Source of the DNA: Paenibacillus sp. JJ-223
Lineage (GTDB): Bacteria; Bacillota; Bacilli; Paenibacillales; Paenibacillaceae
Reading direction: 5' to 3'
Assembly: GCF_927798175.1 (NCBI RefSeq)
Contig: NZ_CAKMMP010000013.1
Location: 1-64,000, forward strand
Length of the DNA stretch: 64,000 nt
Within the stretch, counting starts at the first letter, position 1. The number at the start of each line of letters is the position of its first letter. Positions 9,037 through 18,051 of the stretch are shown here, piece by piece. The notes under the pieces were generated by a model that ran no database searches, was not told where the DNA came from, and saw only the letters and a list, made by a program, of their open reading frames with translations. Position numbers and translations under genes: made by a program.

Positions 9037-9483
9037 ATGATTGAACAGCGACTGGAACAGCTTGGAATCGTATTGCCGCGGGCCAGCGCGCCGGCGGCCA
9101 AATATGCGAATGCGGTTATTGTGAACGGCATGATGTACGTATCGGGCAAAGGGCCGAATACGGCCGAGCGCGGGAAGCTGGGAGACAAGTTCACGACGGA
9201 TCAAGGATATGCATTTGCCCGGAATGCAGGCATTGAAGTGCTGGCCGTTGTGCAGGAGGTGCTCGGTTCACTGGACAGGGTGGAACGTGTGGTCAAAATC
9301 CAAGGGTTTGTTAACGCTACCGCATCCTATGACGAGCATCACAAGGTGCTGAACGGCTGCTCCGACCTGATGCTCGACGTGTTCGGCGAACGCGGAGTAC
9401 ACGCCCGATCGGTGTTTGGCGCGGCATCGGTCAGGGATGACCTGCCGCTCATCATCGATTCCATTTTCCAAGTAAAGGAGTAG
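9037..9483 (+). CDS. RidA/YjgF family protein
   Basis: 148 aa from the ATG preceded by AAAGGGGAAG; the open frame extends upstream but that part is unlike the family. RidA proteins hydrolyse reactive enamine/imine intermediates as cytoplasmic trimers. The family pattern is visible in NAVIVNGMMYVSGKGP, VVKIQGFVNATASYDEHHKVLNG and RSVFGAASVRDDLPLIIDSIFQV. The usual substrate-binding Arg of the C-terminal motif is not obvious (ASVRDDLP where RidA has RSCVEVARLP). This suggests the YoaB-like subgroup, whose activity is less clear. Confidence 0.88.
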   Translation: MIEQRLEQLGIVLPRASAPAAKYANAVIVNGMMYVSGKGPNTAERGKLGDKFTTDQGYAFARNAGIEVLAVVQEVLGSLDRVERVVKIQGFVNATASYDEHHKVLNGCSDLMLDVFGERGVHARSVFGAASVRDDLPLIIDSIFQVKE

Positions 9484-9490
9484 AGGACAA

Positions 9491-10084
9491 ATGACGCAAC
9501 CCGATCATTCAATCGACCCGATTATGCTTGAATTTCCCGAACGTTTCGAAACGGAGCGGCTGATCATTCGTGCTTCGCAATGGGGAGACGGCCGGATGGT
9601 GAACGAAGCCGTCCACGAAAGCGCCGACCAGTTGGCGCCATGGCTGCCTTTTGCCAGAACGCTCCCCACGCTCGAACAATCCGAGATCCGCGCTCGCAAA
9701 AACAGGCTGAACTTTATGGAACGCACCGATATGGTCCTTTATTTGCTGGACAAGGAGACCGGCGAATTCGTGGGCAGCAGCGGTTTGCATCGCATGAACT
9801 GGGAAGCCCGTTCCTTCGAAATCGGTTACTGGATCAGAACGTCGCGTTCCGGACAAGGATTAATGGGCGAAGCCGTTAGAGGCATCGAGCAGTTTGCCAT
9901 TCGGCATCTGGACGCCAATCGCCTTGAAATCCGCTGCGATGCCCGCAATCGAAAGAGCGCCAAAGTCGCCGAACGGGCCGGATACACGCTGGAGGGCATT
10001 TTGCGGAGAACGGGACGCGATCCGGACGGCGTGCTGGTGGACACGATGGTTTTTGCCAAAGTAAGAGGTGTCGAATTCAACTGA
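9491..10084 (+). CDS. GNAT N-acetyltransferase, RimJ/RimL-like
   Basis: 197 aa. It begins with the RimJ/RimL start ETERLIIRASQWGDG and continues with GYWIRTSRSGQGLMGEAVRGI, the acetyl-CoA site, and NRLEIRCDARNRKSAKVAERAGYTLEGILRR. RimJ/RimL enzymes acetylate protein N-termini or antibiotics; the target here is unknown. It starts 7 bp after the RidA stop and its end lies just before the next gene's ribosome site, so the two are probably in one transcript. Confidence 0.9.
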   Translation: MTQPDHSIDPIMLEFPERFETERLIIRASQWGDGRMVNEAVHESADQLAPWLPFARTLPTLEQSEIRARKNRLNFMERTDMVLYLLDKETGEFVGSSGLHRMNWEARSFEIGYWIRTSRSGQGLMGEAVRGIEQFAIRHLDANRLEIRCDARNRKSAKVAERAGYTLEGILRRTGRDPDGVLVDTMVFAKVRGVEFN

Positions 10085-10112
10085 TTCCCAATCCAATGGG
10101 GGAGGAAACGTT

Positions 10113-10922
10113 TTGAGGCTGATCGGGCAGGGAAGAACCGCGGATATATTTGAATATTCGCCAGGGGAGATCATGAAGCTGTACCATGCGGATTTCCCGG
10201 AGGCTGTCGTGCGGCACGAGTTTCGGATCACGGAGATGGTCGGCAGCAAAGGTTTGCACATCCCCGAGGCTCGCTTCTTACATAAAGAAGGAAACCGTCT
10301 TGGCATCGTTTTTGAACGGATCGAAGGGCAAACGCTGCTTGCTCTGCTGCTCGGACAGATCCTATCTGCGGAGGAGACGGCCAGAATGATGGCGGAATGC
10401 CATTACGGGCTGCATATGCAGAAGGATGAAGAACGGGCCCTGCCTGGGCAAAAACATATTTTAGAACAGGCGATGATGCGTGTGCCCATGCTTGGGGAAT
10501 CGGAAAAACAAAAGGTGCTGGCCGATCTTCGGGCGCTGCCGGAGCACAGCCAAATCTGCCACGGCGATTTTCATCCGGACAACGTCATGCTGGAACGGGT
10601 CGGCGGGCGCTGCCGGGTCATCGACTGGATGACAGGCATGTCCGGGGACCCGGCAGGGGATGTGGCGCGGACATGGGTCATATTGAAGAGCGCCAGCCTG
10701 CCGGAACAGGCGGCTGCAGAGCTGCATCAGGCGTTCGAGACGGCGCGCAGCCTGCTGCTGGACGGCTATATTGAGCATTACTTACGTTTGTCCGGCATGA
10801 CATGGGAGCAGCTGGAAGCTTGGATTTTGCCCGTTGCCGCTGCGCGGCTGGACGAAAATTTGCCGGAAGGGGAAGCAAGGCATGTGCTGCGTTTCGTGAG
10901 GGAGCGTCTGGCGTCCCATTGA
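10113..10922 (+). CDS. Aminoglycoside phosphotransferase-like kinase
   Basis: 269 aa from a TTG start with GGAGG seven bases upstream; an upstream ATG overlapping the previous gene has no such site. APH/choline kinase fold: a nucleotide-binding strand LIGQGRTADIFEY, catalytic loop CHGDFHPDNVML (HGDFHPDN is the family signature) and metal-binding Asp in RVIDWMTGMSGDPAGDVART. All catalytic residues are present, so it should phosphorylate a small molecule, not necessarily an antibiotic. It lies 30 bp ahead of the methyltransferase group. Confidence 0.87.
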   Translation: MRLIGQGRTADIFEYSPGEIMKLYHADFPEAVVRHEFRITEMVGSKGLHIPEARFLHKEGNRLGIVFERIEGQTLLALLLGQILSAEETARMMAECHYGLHMQKDEERALPGQKHILEQAMMRVPMLGESEKQKVLADLRALPEHSQICHGDFHPDNVMLERVGGRCRVIDWMTGMSGDPAGDVARTWVILKSASLPEQAAAELHQAFETARSLLLDGYIEHYLRLSGMTWEQLEAWILPVAAARLDENLPEGEARHVLRFVRERLASH

Positions 10923-10952
10923 ACCTGGATGGTCATGTAAGAATTGGAATAG

Positions 10953-13211
10953 GTGAATGAGGTGGATGCCGTGTTAAAAGCGTTGAAGGCGATTCAAACT
11001 TGGAAATCGGGGGACCTGTCTGTAGCGGGACAGTCTCCGTCGTGGCTGCAATTATTGTTGGCCGCCGAAAGGCCGAACATCAATCTGGAGCGTGTCCGTG
11101 CCATCGCCGAGCTCGAAACGAATAATCCGGTGCTCGACTATGTGGAGCGAACGCTTCAGGTGCTGGACGGTTTGCACGTTTCCTTTTGGGTACGCGAGAT
11201 CGTGGAGGAAGTGCTGGCCTGGTCCGAAACGGCGAAGGCAGGAACATTGCAGCAGCGCAGGATGTGGCTGTCCGAAGGCATCAATTTGTTTGTGCACAAC
11301 ATCGGTTCCGCCCAACTGTACGTTCGGTATGCCGCAGCGCCAAACGCCGGTTCTGCGGTTCTGCGCGAAAATGAGGATGGGGGCACATACGCCGGAGTTC
11401 CGGGCGATTCAACGATCCGGGGAACTTCGGGTACTTCAGACCAGCATGAACAAGGAGACGATGTCCCGGCATTGTCGCCAAGGCAGGAAATGGTCCGCAC
11501 GCTGATCGCGACGCATGGTTTGATCGGGCAGTACATCCGCGGGGAAATTCCGTTTGCCGAGAACCTTCCGGTACGTCGAATGTTTGCGGCAGGATGGGTG
11601 GACAAAGACGAACTCAGGACACTGCTGCTGGCGCTGAATGAATGCGTGATTGCGGGTGTCGATCCACAGCTTTGGCAGGACGTGCAATCCGAGGTGCGAC
11701 GTATTGTCGGCTGGATCATCGAAGAGCCTGAACGCCATGAATGGACCTTGAAGGAACGGCTGTCCCGGCTCAGAAGCGCCTCCGTCAAACAGGGCGAACC
11801 GCTGGACGAGGCTTATGCACGATTGGAAAAGTCGCTGGACGTCGAGATGGAACTGGCGCCGCTCGCGGATCGCACGTTATGGTACGTGGAGGCAGCTTTG
11901 CAGCACTTTTCCTTCAATGAAATGGTGCAGATTTTCCGGCTCGCCCTGAAGGACCTGGAAATGCACGAGCCTGACGGCGGCAGGACGGCTGGACGCGTGC
12001 GTCATATCAGCTTCGAACCCCTGATGAACACGATGTATTATGACCACAAAGGTGCCAAAAAGCTGAATGTGTACAAAAAGCGCATGATTGAAAAGTATTT
12101 GGAGCAGTGGTCCTGGGAGCAGATGGCATCAGGGGAGGCCATAGATTATCCGCATTTGACCCATCGCGTGCAGCGATACGAGGACGTGCCGGATACGGCG
12201 TTCGTGACGTTCGAATTTTCGCCGGCTGCGGAGAAGCTGATCGCTTTCTGCATCGAAGCCGAGAAATCGCCGCTGTACGAACGGGCCGTGCTGATGCTGT
12301 TTGATTTGTTCGGCTTAAGGCGCGATGCTTACGACCGTTTCCATAACGAAGAAGCATATCTGGCCGACATGAACGGCTCGGGGGATTACAAAAAAGTGCT
12401 GCTGGACTATATCGCGGGCCGGCGGGTGCTGGACATCGGGCCCGGCGGAGGCGTGCTGTTGGATTTGATCGAGCAGGAGAAGCCGGATGTAGAGCCGATC
12501 GGCATCGATATTTCAGCCAATGTGATCGAAGCGCTTGAACGCAAGAAACAGCGGGAAGGCCGCCGCTGGCAAGTGATGAAAGGAGATGCTCTGCAGCTGG
12601 ATCAATACGTGCAGCCTGGCACGGTGGATACGGTCATTTTTTCATCCATATTGCATGAGCTCTACTCCTATATTGAACACGAGGGCAGACGATTCAACCC
12701 GAATACGGTGGCGACAGCGCTTCGCAGCGCCTTTGACGTGCTGACTCCGGGGGGCCGGATTCTGATTCGCGACGGCATCATGACGGAACCTGAAACGCAG
12801 AAACGGCGCATCCGTTTCATGGAGCCCGACGGGATGCAGTGGCTGGAGCGGTATGCTGCCGATTTTCAGGGAAGGTCCATTGCATTCGACCGGATATCCG
12901 ATAACGAAGCGGTGCTCAACGTGAATGATGCGATGGAATTTCTGTATACGTATACCTGGGGGCCGGATGCTTACGTCCATGAAATCCAGGAGCAATTCGG
13001 CATATTTACTCCGTCCGCCTACGAACGCTGCATCAAAGAAACGCTTGGCGACCAGGCAGACATTATCCTGTTGAAACACTTTTTGCAGAAAGGGTATACG
13101 GAAGCGCTGAGCGATCGCATTGTTTTCATGGACGAGGAGGGCATGCCTGCTTCGCTGCCGGACAGTACCTGCTTGATCGTGATCGAGAAGAAGGAGCGTG
13201 CAGAGTCGTGA
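10953..13211 (+). CDS. Large SAM-dependent methyltransferase with long N-terminal domain
   Basis: 752 aa. Residues 1-480 are a mostly helical region I do not recognise, split by a low-complexity Gly/Asp/Ser linker near 140-170. The last 270 residues are a class I methyltransferase: VLDIGPGGGVLLDLIE (motif I), PIGIDISANVIEAL and LTPGGRILIRDGI. The start is uncertain among GTG codons at 10953, 10962 and 10971; the last has GAGGTGG five bases upstream. Its stop overlaps the next gene (GTGA), and three more genes follow with overlaps, so it heads a cotranscribed group. The substrate is unknown. Confidence 0.82.
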   Translation: MNEVDAVLKALKAIQTWKSGDLSVAGQSPSWLQLLLAAERPNINLERVRAIAELETNNPVLDYVERTLQVLDGLHVSFWVREIVEEVLAWSETAKAGTLQQRRMWLSEGINLFVHNIGSAQLYVRYAAAPNAGSAVLRENEDGGTYAGVPGDSTIRGTSGTSDQHEQGDDVPALSPRQEMVRTLIATHGLIGQYIRGEIPFAENLPVRRMFAAGWVDKDELRTLLLALNECVIAGVDPQLWQDVQSEVRRIVGWIIEEPERHEWTLKERLSRLRSASVKQGEPLDEAYARLEKSLDVEMELAPLADRTLWYVEAALQHFSFNEMVQIFRLALKDLEMHEPDGGRTAGRVRHISFEPLMNTMYYDHKGAKKLNVYKKRMIEKYLEQWSWEQMASGEAIDYPHLTHRVQRYEDVPDTAFVTFEFSPAAEKLIAFCIEAEKSPLYERAVLMLFDLFGLRRDAYDRFHNEEAYLADMNGSGDYKKVLLDYIAGRRVLDIGPGGGVLLDLIEQEKPDVEPIGIDISANVIEALERKKQREGRRWQVMKGDALQLDQYVQPGTVDTVIFSSILHELYSYIEHEGRRFNPNTVATALRSAFDVLTPGGRILIRDGIMTEPETQKRRIRFMEPDGMQWLERYAADFQGRSIAFDRISDNEAVLNVNDAMEFLYTYTWGPDAYVHEIQEQFGIFTPSAYERCIKETLGDQADIILLKHFLQKGYTEALSDRIVFMDEEGMPASLPDSTCLIVIEKKERAES

Positions 13212-13801
13212 ACCCAAATAAGGAAGCATTCAACACAACGTTATATTTTGTCCGGCACGCGGAGTCGGTCTATGTGGAAGGGCAAGAGCGGGAACGCGGG
13301 CTCACGGAACGTGGCCTGCTGGATGCGGCGAAGATTGCCGATGTGTTGGTCCAGGAGCGAATCCGCCGCTTCTATTCCAGTCCCTATCGTCGTGCGGTGG
13401 ATACCTTGCGGGTACTGGCCGGCCATTGCGGATGCGAAATCACGATGGAAGAAGATTTGCGGGAGCGAAAGCTGTCGGAAAAGGATTTGGGGAAAGAAAA
13501 CTTTCGGGAAGCCAAGCAGAGGGTGTTTCTTGATCCCGAATTTGCTTTCCCGGGCGGCGAATCGAGCGTGGAAGCAGGCAAGCGTGCCGTGGCCGTGCTG
13601 GAACGGATCTTGCAGCAGCATGCGGGAGAAAAGGTGGCCATCGGCACGCACGGGGATATCATGACCCTGATGCTTAACCATTACGACCCCGCCTACGGCT
13701 ATGAGTTTTGGGAAAGCACCTCCATGCCGGACATATATAAGCTGGAAATGGATGCGGAACGTCGGTTGGTTGGCATCGAACGGTTGTGGGTGAGCTCATG
13801 A
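13208..13801 (+). CDS. Histidine phosphatase (phosphoglycerate mutase-like) family protein
   Basis: 197 aa with a GTG start overlapping the previous stop. The catalytic motif is FVRHAES (RHG-like, nucleophile His), then a second Arg in SPYRRAVDTL, a GGESSVEAGKRAV acid region, and the second catalytic His in GTHGDIMTLML. The set is complete, so phosphatase activity is expected. Cotranscription with the methyltransferase upstream and the exonuclease downstream suggests a shared but unknown pathway. Confidence 0.9.
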   Translation: MNPNKEAFNTTLYFVRHAESVYVEGQERERGLTERGLLDAAKIADVLVQERIRRFYSSPYRRAVDTLRVLAGHCGCEITMEEDLRERKLSEKDLGKENFREAKQRVFLDPEFAFPGGESSVEAGKRAVAVLERILQQHAGEKVAIGTHGDIMTLMLNHYDPAYGYEFWESTSMPDIYKLEMDAERRLVGIERLWVSS

Positions 13802-14487
13802 ACATTACGTTTATGCAGGATCGGTATTTCATTGAAGGGCTTCAGGTGTTGGATCTGCAGCGGCAGAAGTATTGCATTTTTGATTTGGAAGGCACGGGCA
13901 TACGCCCGGAAACGGAAAGCATTACTCAGTTTGGAGCGCTTCATCTGGAGTTGGGGTTGACGGAGCAAGCGGAGTTTACCTCCCTTGTTCGGGCAACGAA
14001 GCCCATTCCGGATGCTGTCGCCCGATTGACCTGCATTTCTAATGAGGACATGTGCGGCGCTCCCGGGTATAAGGACGTTTTTTCGTCCTTTTTGCATTTT
14101 GTTGGTGATCGAGTGCTGGTTACTCAGGCAGGATATGAGTATGATGTGCCGATGCTAAGACGCCATTGCGCAATGAATGGCTTGCCGATGATGACGAACA
14201 AGGTGCTGGATACCAAAGCATTGTTTACCTACATTCATCCAGAGATCGATGCTGTTGTTTCCACTGATTTTCTGGTGAGTTACTACGGCATCGACACTGC
14301 GGGTTTGCAGCGGCATGAGGCATTAGCGGATTGCCGCTTGATCGCCAGCATTTTCGAACAGGTGATGACGGAATACGAGCAAATGGGGAAAACGCATTTT
14401 ATCGCCGATCCGAAGGTTTCCATGAGGAGATTTGTTATACCCGCTATGTATCAAGCAGAGGGGAAAGAAGGGGTTGACCTTGAGTAA
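13798..14487 (+). CDS. DEDDh 3'-5' exonuclease domain protein
   Basis: 229 aa from the ATG in an ATGA overlap with the previous stop; a GTG at 13786 is also possible. DnaQ/PolC epsilon fold: Exo I CIFDLEGTG, Exo II region VTQAGYEYDVPML, and Exo III HEALADCRLIASIFE with H and D of the DEDDh set. It probably removes nucleotides from 3' ends of DNA or RNA. About 60 extra residues after the domain are unassigned. The Exo II position usually reads (H)N-x-x-x-D; here AGYEYD keeps the Asp. Confidence 0.85.
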   Translation: MNITFMQDRYFIEGLQVLDLQRQKYCIFDLEGTGIRPETESITQFGALHLELGLTEQAEFTSLVRATKPIPDAVARLTCISNEDMCGAPGYKDVFSSFLHFVGDRVLVTQAGYEYDVPMLRRHCAMNGLPMMTNKVLDTKALFTYIHPEIDAVVSTDFLVSYYGIDTAGLQRHEALADCRLIASIFEQVMTEYEQMGKTHFIADPKVSMRRFVIPAMYQAEGKEGVDLE

Positions 14488-14854
14488 GGCAGAAGCTGAA
14501 CGTTTTTTGTCCAAGCTGAAAGAAGGTACACTGATTACGGAACATACCTTTGCAGAACTGGATGTGGACGATTATTTGGCAGAGAGGGAGGACGATGAGT
14601 TCTCCGGACAGTGGATGCAGGCGTTCGAGCGTGTGCAGGGGAGCGGCACCGAGGCAGAAGCTGAGGATATTCGTTCCGGTCGGGAGATGGCGTATAAACA
14701 GGTATTTTCGCTGACAGGTGATCCTGATTTGGCGGGTTACGTGAGCGATGACATCGGTTTGATCTGTACGGCGCTTGCGGGGGACGAGGTGCATGACGGC
14801 TTTGTGCACACGTTGCAGGAAAGCTATTTGAGTGGCAGATTGCCTTTGAGGTAA
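14480..14854 (+). CDS. Small acidic hypothetical protein
   Basis: 124 aa from a TTG with GAAGGGG upstream, overlapping the exonuclease stop by 8 bp. It is strongly acidic (ELDVDDYLAEREDDEFSGQW, GTEAEAEDIRSG) and soluble, with no motif I recognise. It is the last gene of the methyltransferase-phosphatase-exonuclease group and may be an accessory subunit. A run of nine G residues follows immediately. Confidence 0.7.
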   Translation: MSKAEAERFLSKLKEGTLITEHTFAELDVDDYLAEREDDEFSGQWMQAFERVQGSGTEAEAEDIRSGREMAYKQVFSLTGDPDLAGYVSDDIGLICTALAGDEVHDGFVHTLQESYLSGRLPLR

Positions 14855-14969
14855 AGGGGGGGGGGCTTGTCTTTCTGTACATGTCGGATGCTCGTTTGTA
14901 TAAAAAAATGGCTGCATCTGTGCATTGAGACCATGCCTGAGATGCCGTAAAATTCACCTTAGCGACAAA

Positions 14970-14990
14970 TGAGAATGATAATCATTATGA
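14970..14990. promoter_or_regulatory. Fur box (two overlapping 7-1-7 sites)
   Basis: TGATAATCATTATGA (14976-14990) matches the TGATAATnATTATCA Fur consensus at 13 of 14 positions, and a second overlapping site TGAGAATGATAATCA starts at 14970. It lies about 55 bp before the siderophore-binding protein start, where iron-bound Fur would block transcription. Confidence 0.85.
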
Positions 14991-15044
14991 TAGAGACATT
15001 CTCAGGTCACATACTACAAAGATTACATAGGGGTGAAGGGGATC

Positions 15045-16058
15045 ATGGCAAGACCAGGCAAAGGATTAAAAGGGTGGTTGATTTTGGCGCTGCTGCTGAC
15101 GACCGTTATTGCAGGTTGTGGAGCAAAGGCCGAACCAACCGCGCAGCAGAATACAACGGCAGAACAGAACACGACGACGGAAAATACGGCTTCAGAACCA
15201 CAAGCGGCAGCAGTGAATGAGCCAGAGACTCGGGTAGTAAAAGATGAGTTCGGAGAGGTCACCATCCCGACGAAGCCACAGCGAATTGCAGGCATCTACG
15301 TGGAAGATTACTTGAAGGCATTGGGAATTACGCCAGTGATCCAGTGGTACCATCCGAATTGGGGAATCCAGGAATACCTCAATCTGGACGTTCCCCAGTT
15401 TGACATCACGGGTAACCTGGAAGTGCTGCTGGAGTATGACCCGGACCTGATCATCGTAGACGGAGGGGTAAATGCCGAGCAATATGAGATGTACTCTAAA
15501 GTGGCGCCTACCTACCGTTTGCCGGAACGTGTGCTGCAGGATTCCAAACAGATTTTGACGACGATTGCGGACGTTGTTGGACAGCCCGAGAAGGGAGTCG
15601 AGGTGCTGGCGCAGTTCGAGAATAAAATCGAAGATGCCAAAACGAAGTTGAAAGAAACGATCGGGGACGAGACGGTTGCGGTTGTACGCCTGGATGTACA
15701 AGATAAAGGGCTGGCACTCTTTGGCGTGAAGAACCGGTACACCGGGTTTATCTATTCCGATCTTGGATTGAAGCCGCATCCGCTGGCAGCGAATATGGAA
15801 GAATATCAACAAGTGATTTCCGAAGAAGCAATTCCAGATCTGGATGCCGACCATATTATTATTTTCCCTTCCAACGGGCACTGGAACTCGCCGGAAAACC
15901 AGGAAGCGCTCAAGATGCTGGGCAATAAGTTGTGGAAAAACCTGCCGTCTGTCAAAAACAACCATGTGTACATGATGGAGAGATCACACTGGCAATCTGG
16001 GGCCATAACGGCCAACTCGATGAAAATGGACGATTTGCTGCAAAAAATGATGCCGTAA
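15045..16058 (+). CDS. Iron-siderophore ABC transporter substrate-binding lipoprotein
   Basis: 337 aa from ATG. It has a lipoprotein signal: basic start, hydrophobic stretch GWLILALLLTTV, lipobox IAG|C with Cys near residue 26, then a Thr/Glu/Ala-rich linker. The mature part is a FecB/FhuD class III binding protein: TIPTKPQRIAGIYVEDYLKALGI, LLEYDPDLIIVDGG, LPDLDADHIIIFPSNGHW. It captures a ferric siderophore outside the membrane. No permease or ATPase gene lies nearby, so it must use a transporter encoded elsewhere. It is controlled by the Fur box upstream and probably by the AraC-fusion regulator downstream. Confidence 0.93.
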   Translation: MARPGKGLKGWLILALLLTTVIAGCGAKAEPTAQQNTTAEQNTTTENTASEPQAAAVNEPETRVVKDEFGEVTIPTKPQRIAGIYVEDYLKALGITPVIQWYHPNWGIQEYLNLDVPQFDITGNLEVLLEYDPDLIIVDGGVNAEQYEMYSKVAPTYRLPERVLQDSKQILTTIADVVGQPEKGVEVLAQFENKIEDAKTKLKETIGDETVAVVRLDVQDKGLALFGVKNRYTGFIYSDLGLKPHPLAANMEEYQQVISEEAIPDLDADHIIIFPSNGHWNSPENQEALKMLGNKLWKNLPSVKNNHVYMMERSHWQSGAITANSMKMDDLLQKMMP

Positions 16059-16072
16059 TTACGGATCATCAA

Positions 16073-16113
16073 AAAGAAAGTTCTTCAACGAGGGTTGAAG
16101 AGCTTTCTTTTTT
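16073..16113 (+). terminator. Terminator after the siderophore-binding protein gene
   Basis: AAAGAAAG-TTCTTCAAC pairs with GTTGAAGAG-CTTTCTTT, then a T run. Confidence 0.88.
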
Positions 16114-16129
16114 CGTTTACACTCATTTA

Positions 16130-16146
16130 AATGATAATAATTCTCA
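16130..16146. promoter_or_regulatory. Fur box upstream of the AraC-fusion regulator
   Basis: TGATAATAATTCTCA at 16132-16146 matches the 7-1-7 Fur consensus at 13 of 14 positions, about 20 bp before the gene. Confidence 0.75.
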
Positions 16147-16164
16147 ATTGAGGGCGATGAAAAT

Positions 16165-17799
16165 ATGAGTTTTACCATGGAACAACGATTGCCCGAGCCT
16201 TGGCTCTGCTTACTGGAGCATTTGCAGGAAGTGGATCACGGGCAAGACGAACTAGGCTTCTGCATGAAATACGATGTACTGAATGCACATCAGTTATTTG
16301 TGATTACTGCAGGCGAGGGAGAGGCCGTCTGCCCCGATCGATCTTGGAAGCTAAAAAAAGGCGTAATCCTGCTGGTTCCGGAAGGAATAACGATTACGAT
16401 GGAATCGTCGCGAAAACCGAGGAAGAAGCTTCAATATTTCAAGCTGAATCTGGCACGATCCGGTCAAGCGAGCAAGTCGGAGGCATTCGTTCCTTCGCCG
16501 GGCTCCCGTTCAGGAGTCGGTGCCGTGACAGAATTGTATTATAGTCCGTGGAGTTCTTGCATCCGTGCTTTGGAACAAATGCTTGGCAGGCAACAAACGT
16601 CTGACTCGTGGATGGCACGTTGGGAACAACAGCTTGCGTTCCAGAATTGGTTCAGCATGCTGATCAAATATAACGAATCATCCCACGAACAACCGGACAG
16701 CCGCAGGCGAATCCAGACATCCGTACGTTATATCCACGAGCACTTTGACCAACCTATGACGGTGGATGAACTTGCCGGCAGCATTCAGCTTAACCGCGCC
16801 AGCTATACTCGGCAATTCAAGGAAGCGACGGGTCAACTGCCGCTGGACTATGTGAACGAAATTCGGCTGGAGCGGTCCAAACAGCTGCTGCAGATGACGG
16901 ATGACCGTCTGCATGACATCGCGCAGAACGTCGGTTTCAGCAATGAATACTACTTTAGTCGCCGCTTCAAACAATATACGGGGGTTTCTCCGGGCGTGTA
17001 CAGGCGACACCAGCGCCAGGACGTTCGCGTGTTTGCGCCATTTCTGGAGGACTTCGTGCTGGCGCTCGGGATCACTCCCGTGATGCAGTATTCGCATCAA
17101 ATATGGGGCAAACAAGGTTATCTGGAGCTGCATCATGTGCCCGAATTTGACGTAACCAGCCAGGATGCCAAGCTGGATGAACATGAACTACCGGATTTCA
17201 TTATGTTGGACGATGGTCATGTTCGTTGGAACCTGGAACGTTTGGAGCGGCTCGCACCGACATATTACTTGAAACATCAGGGAGAGGACTGGCGCGGTAT
17301 CCTGAAATCAACAGCCGATGTTCTGGGTAAGGCTAATCGTATTCAGGAGGTCATTGGTACATACGAAGAGAAGGCATATGAAGCGAAAACAAGACTGCAA
17401 CGGAAAATAAAAAGTCAAACCGTGGCCTTCCTGCGTATTTCGGCAACGACCATTGCTCTTTATGGTGCAAACAACGGGTATGTGGGGCCGATTATGTTTC
17501 AAGATCTTGGTCTTAAACCGGATTCATGCGTTAGCCAATGGGCCGGACAGCAGCGCCGAATTAACATTGAGCTGGAACAACTACCCGGTTTGAATGCTGA
17601 TCATCTTTTCGTGACGTTTGACGGGGAAAAGTCGACGTTCCCTGGCGAAGAGCGGGGAATCATGGACAGCAGGGAGTGGAGCCAGCTTAAAGCCGTTAGA
17701 AACGGCTGCATATACGAGGTCGATTTCTTGACCTGGATGAATTACGGAATCCTTTCGCATGGCAAAAAAATTGACGATATACTGCGATATTTGGGATGA
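16165..17799 (+). CDS. AraC regulator fused to a siderophore-binding domain (Btr-like)
   Basis: 544 aa. Residues 1-170 resemble an AraC cupin domain. About 175-275 hold the two AraC HTH units (MTVDELAGSIQLNRASYTRQFKE and LHDIAQNVGFSNEYYFSRRFKQYTG). Residues 290-544 are a FecB-type substrate-binding domain (FLEDFVLALGITPVMQYSHQIWGKQGY, LERLAPTYYL, LPGLNADHLFV) close in order to the lipoprotein encoded upstream. B. subtilis Btr (YbbB) has this architecture and activates siderophore uptake when it binds ferric bacillibactin in the cytoplasm. A similar role for the adjacent gene is inferred. Fur-box control is visible upstream and a terminator follows. Confidence 0.92.
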   Translation: MSFTMEQRLPEPWLCLLEHLQEVDHGQDELGFCMKYDVLNAHQLFVITAGEGEAVCPDRSWKLKKGVILLVPEGITITMESSRKPRKKLQYFKLNLARSGQASKSEAFVPSPGSRSGVGAVTELYYSPWSSCIRALEQMLGRQQTSDSWMARWEQQLAFQNWFSMLIKYNESSHEQPDSRRRIQTSVRYIHEHFDQPMTVDELAGSIQLNRASYTRQFKEATGQLPLDYVNEIRLERSKQLLQMTDDRLHDIAQNVGFSNEYYFSRRFKQYTGVSPGVYRRHQRQDVRVFAPFLEDFVLALGITPVMQYSHQIWGKQGYLELHHVPEFDVTSQDAKLDEHELPDFIMLDDGHVRWNLERLERLAPTYYLKHQGEDWRGILKSTADVLGKANRIQEVIGTYEEKAYEAKTRLQRKIKSQTVAFLRISATTIALYGANNGYVGPIMFQDLGLKPDSCVSQWAGQQRRINIELEQLPGLNADHLFVTFDGEKSTFPGEERGIMDSREWSQLKAVRNGCIYEVDFLTWMNYGILSHGKKIDDILRYLG

Positions 17800-17850
17800 G
17801 TGCTGCGCAGGGCGGATCTCCCATAATACCGATGAACGATATCAGCAAAT

Positions 17851-17897
17851 CCTTCTGATCCCCGCAAGCTCATTCGGGACCAATCAGAAGGTTTTTT
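17851..17897 (+). terminator. Terminator of the AraC-fusion gene
   Basis: CCTTCTGAT pairs with ATCAGAAGG, followed by GTTTTTTC. Confidence 0.85.
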
Positions 17898-18051
17898 CAT
17901 ATTTTGAGCCGGCGCAGGGAAAGACCGAATATTGCCAAAGAACAGTCCTTGAGCCGGAGAGTGCGACATACGATAAGAGAAGGTGTGATCATCTACCAAG
18001 CACCTTGTCTAAAGTACAGCCATGATGTCAATGGCAGATGGGAGAGCGGCA

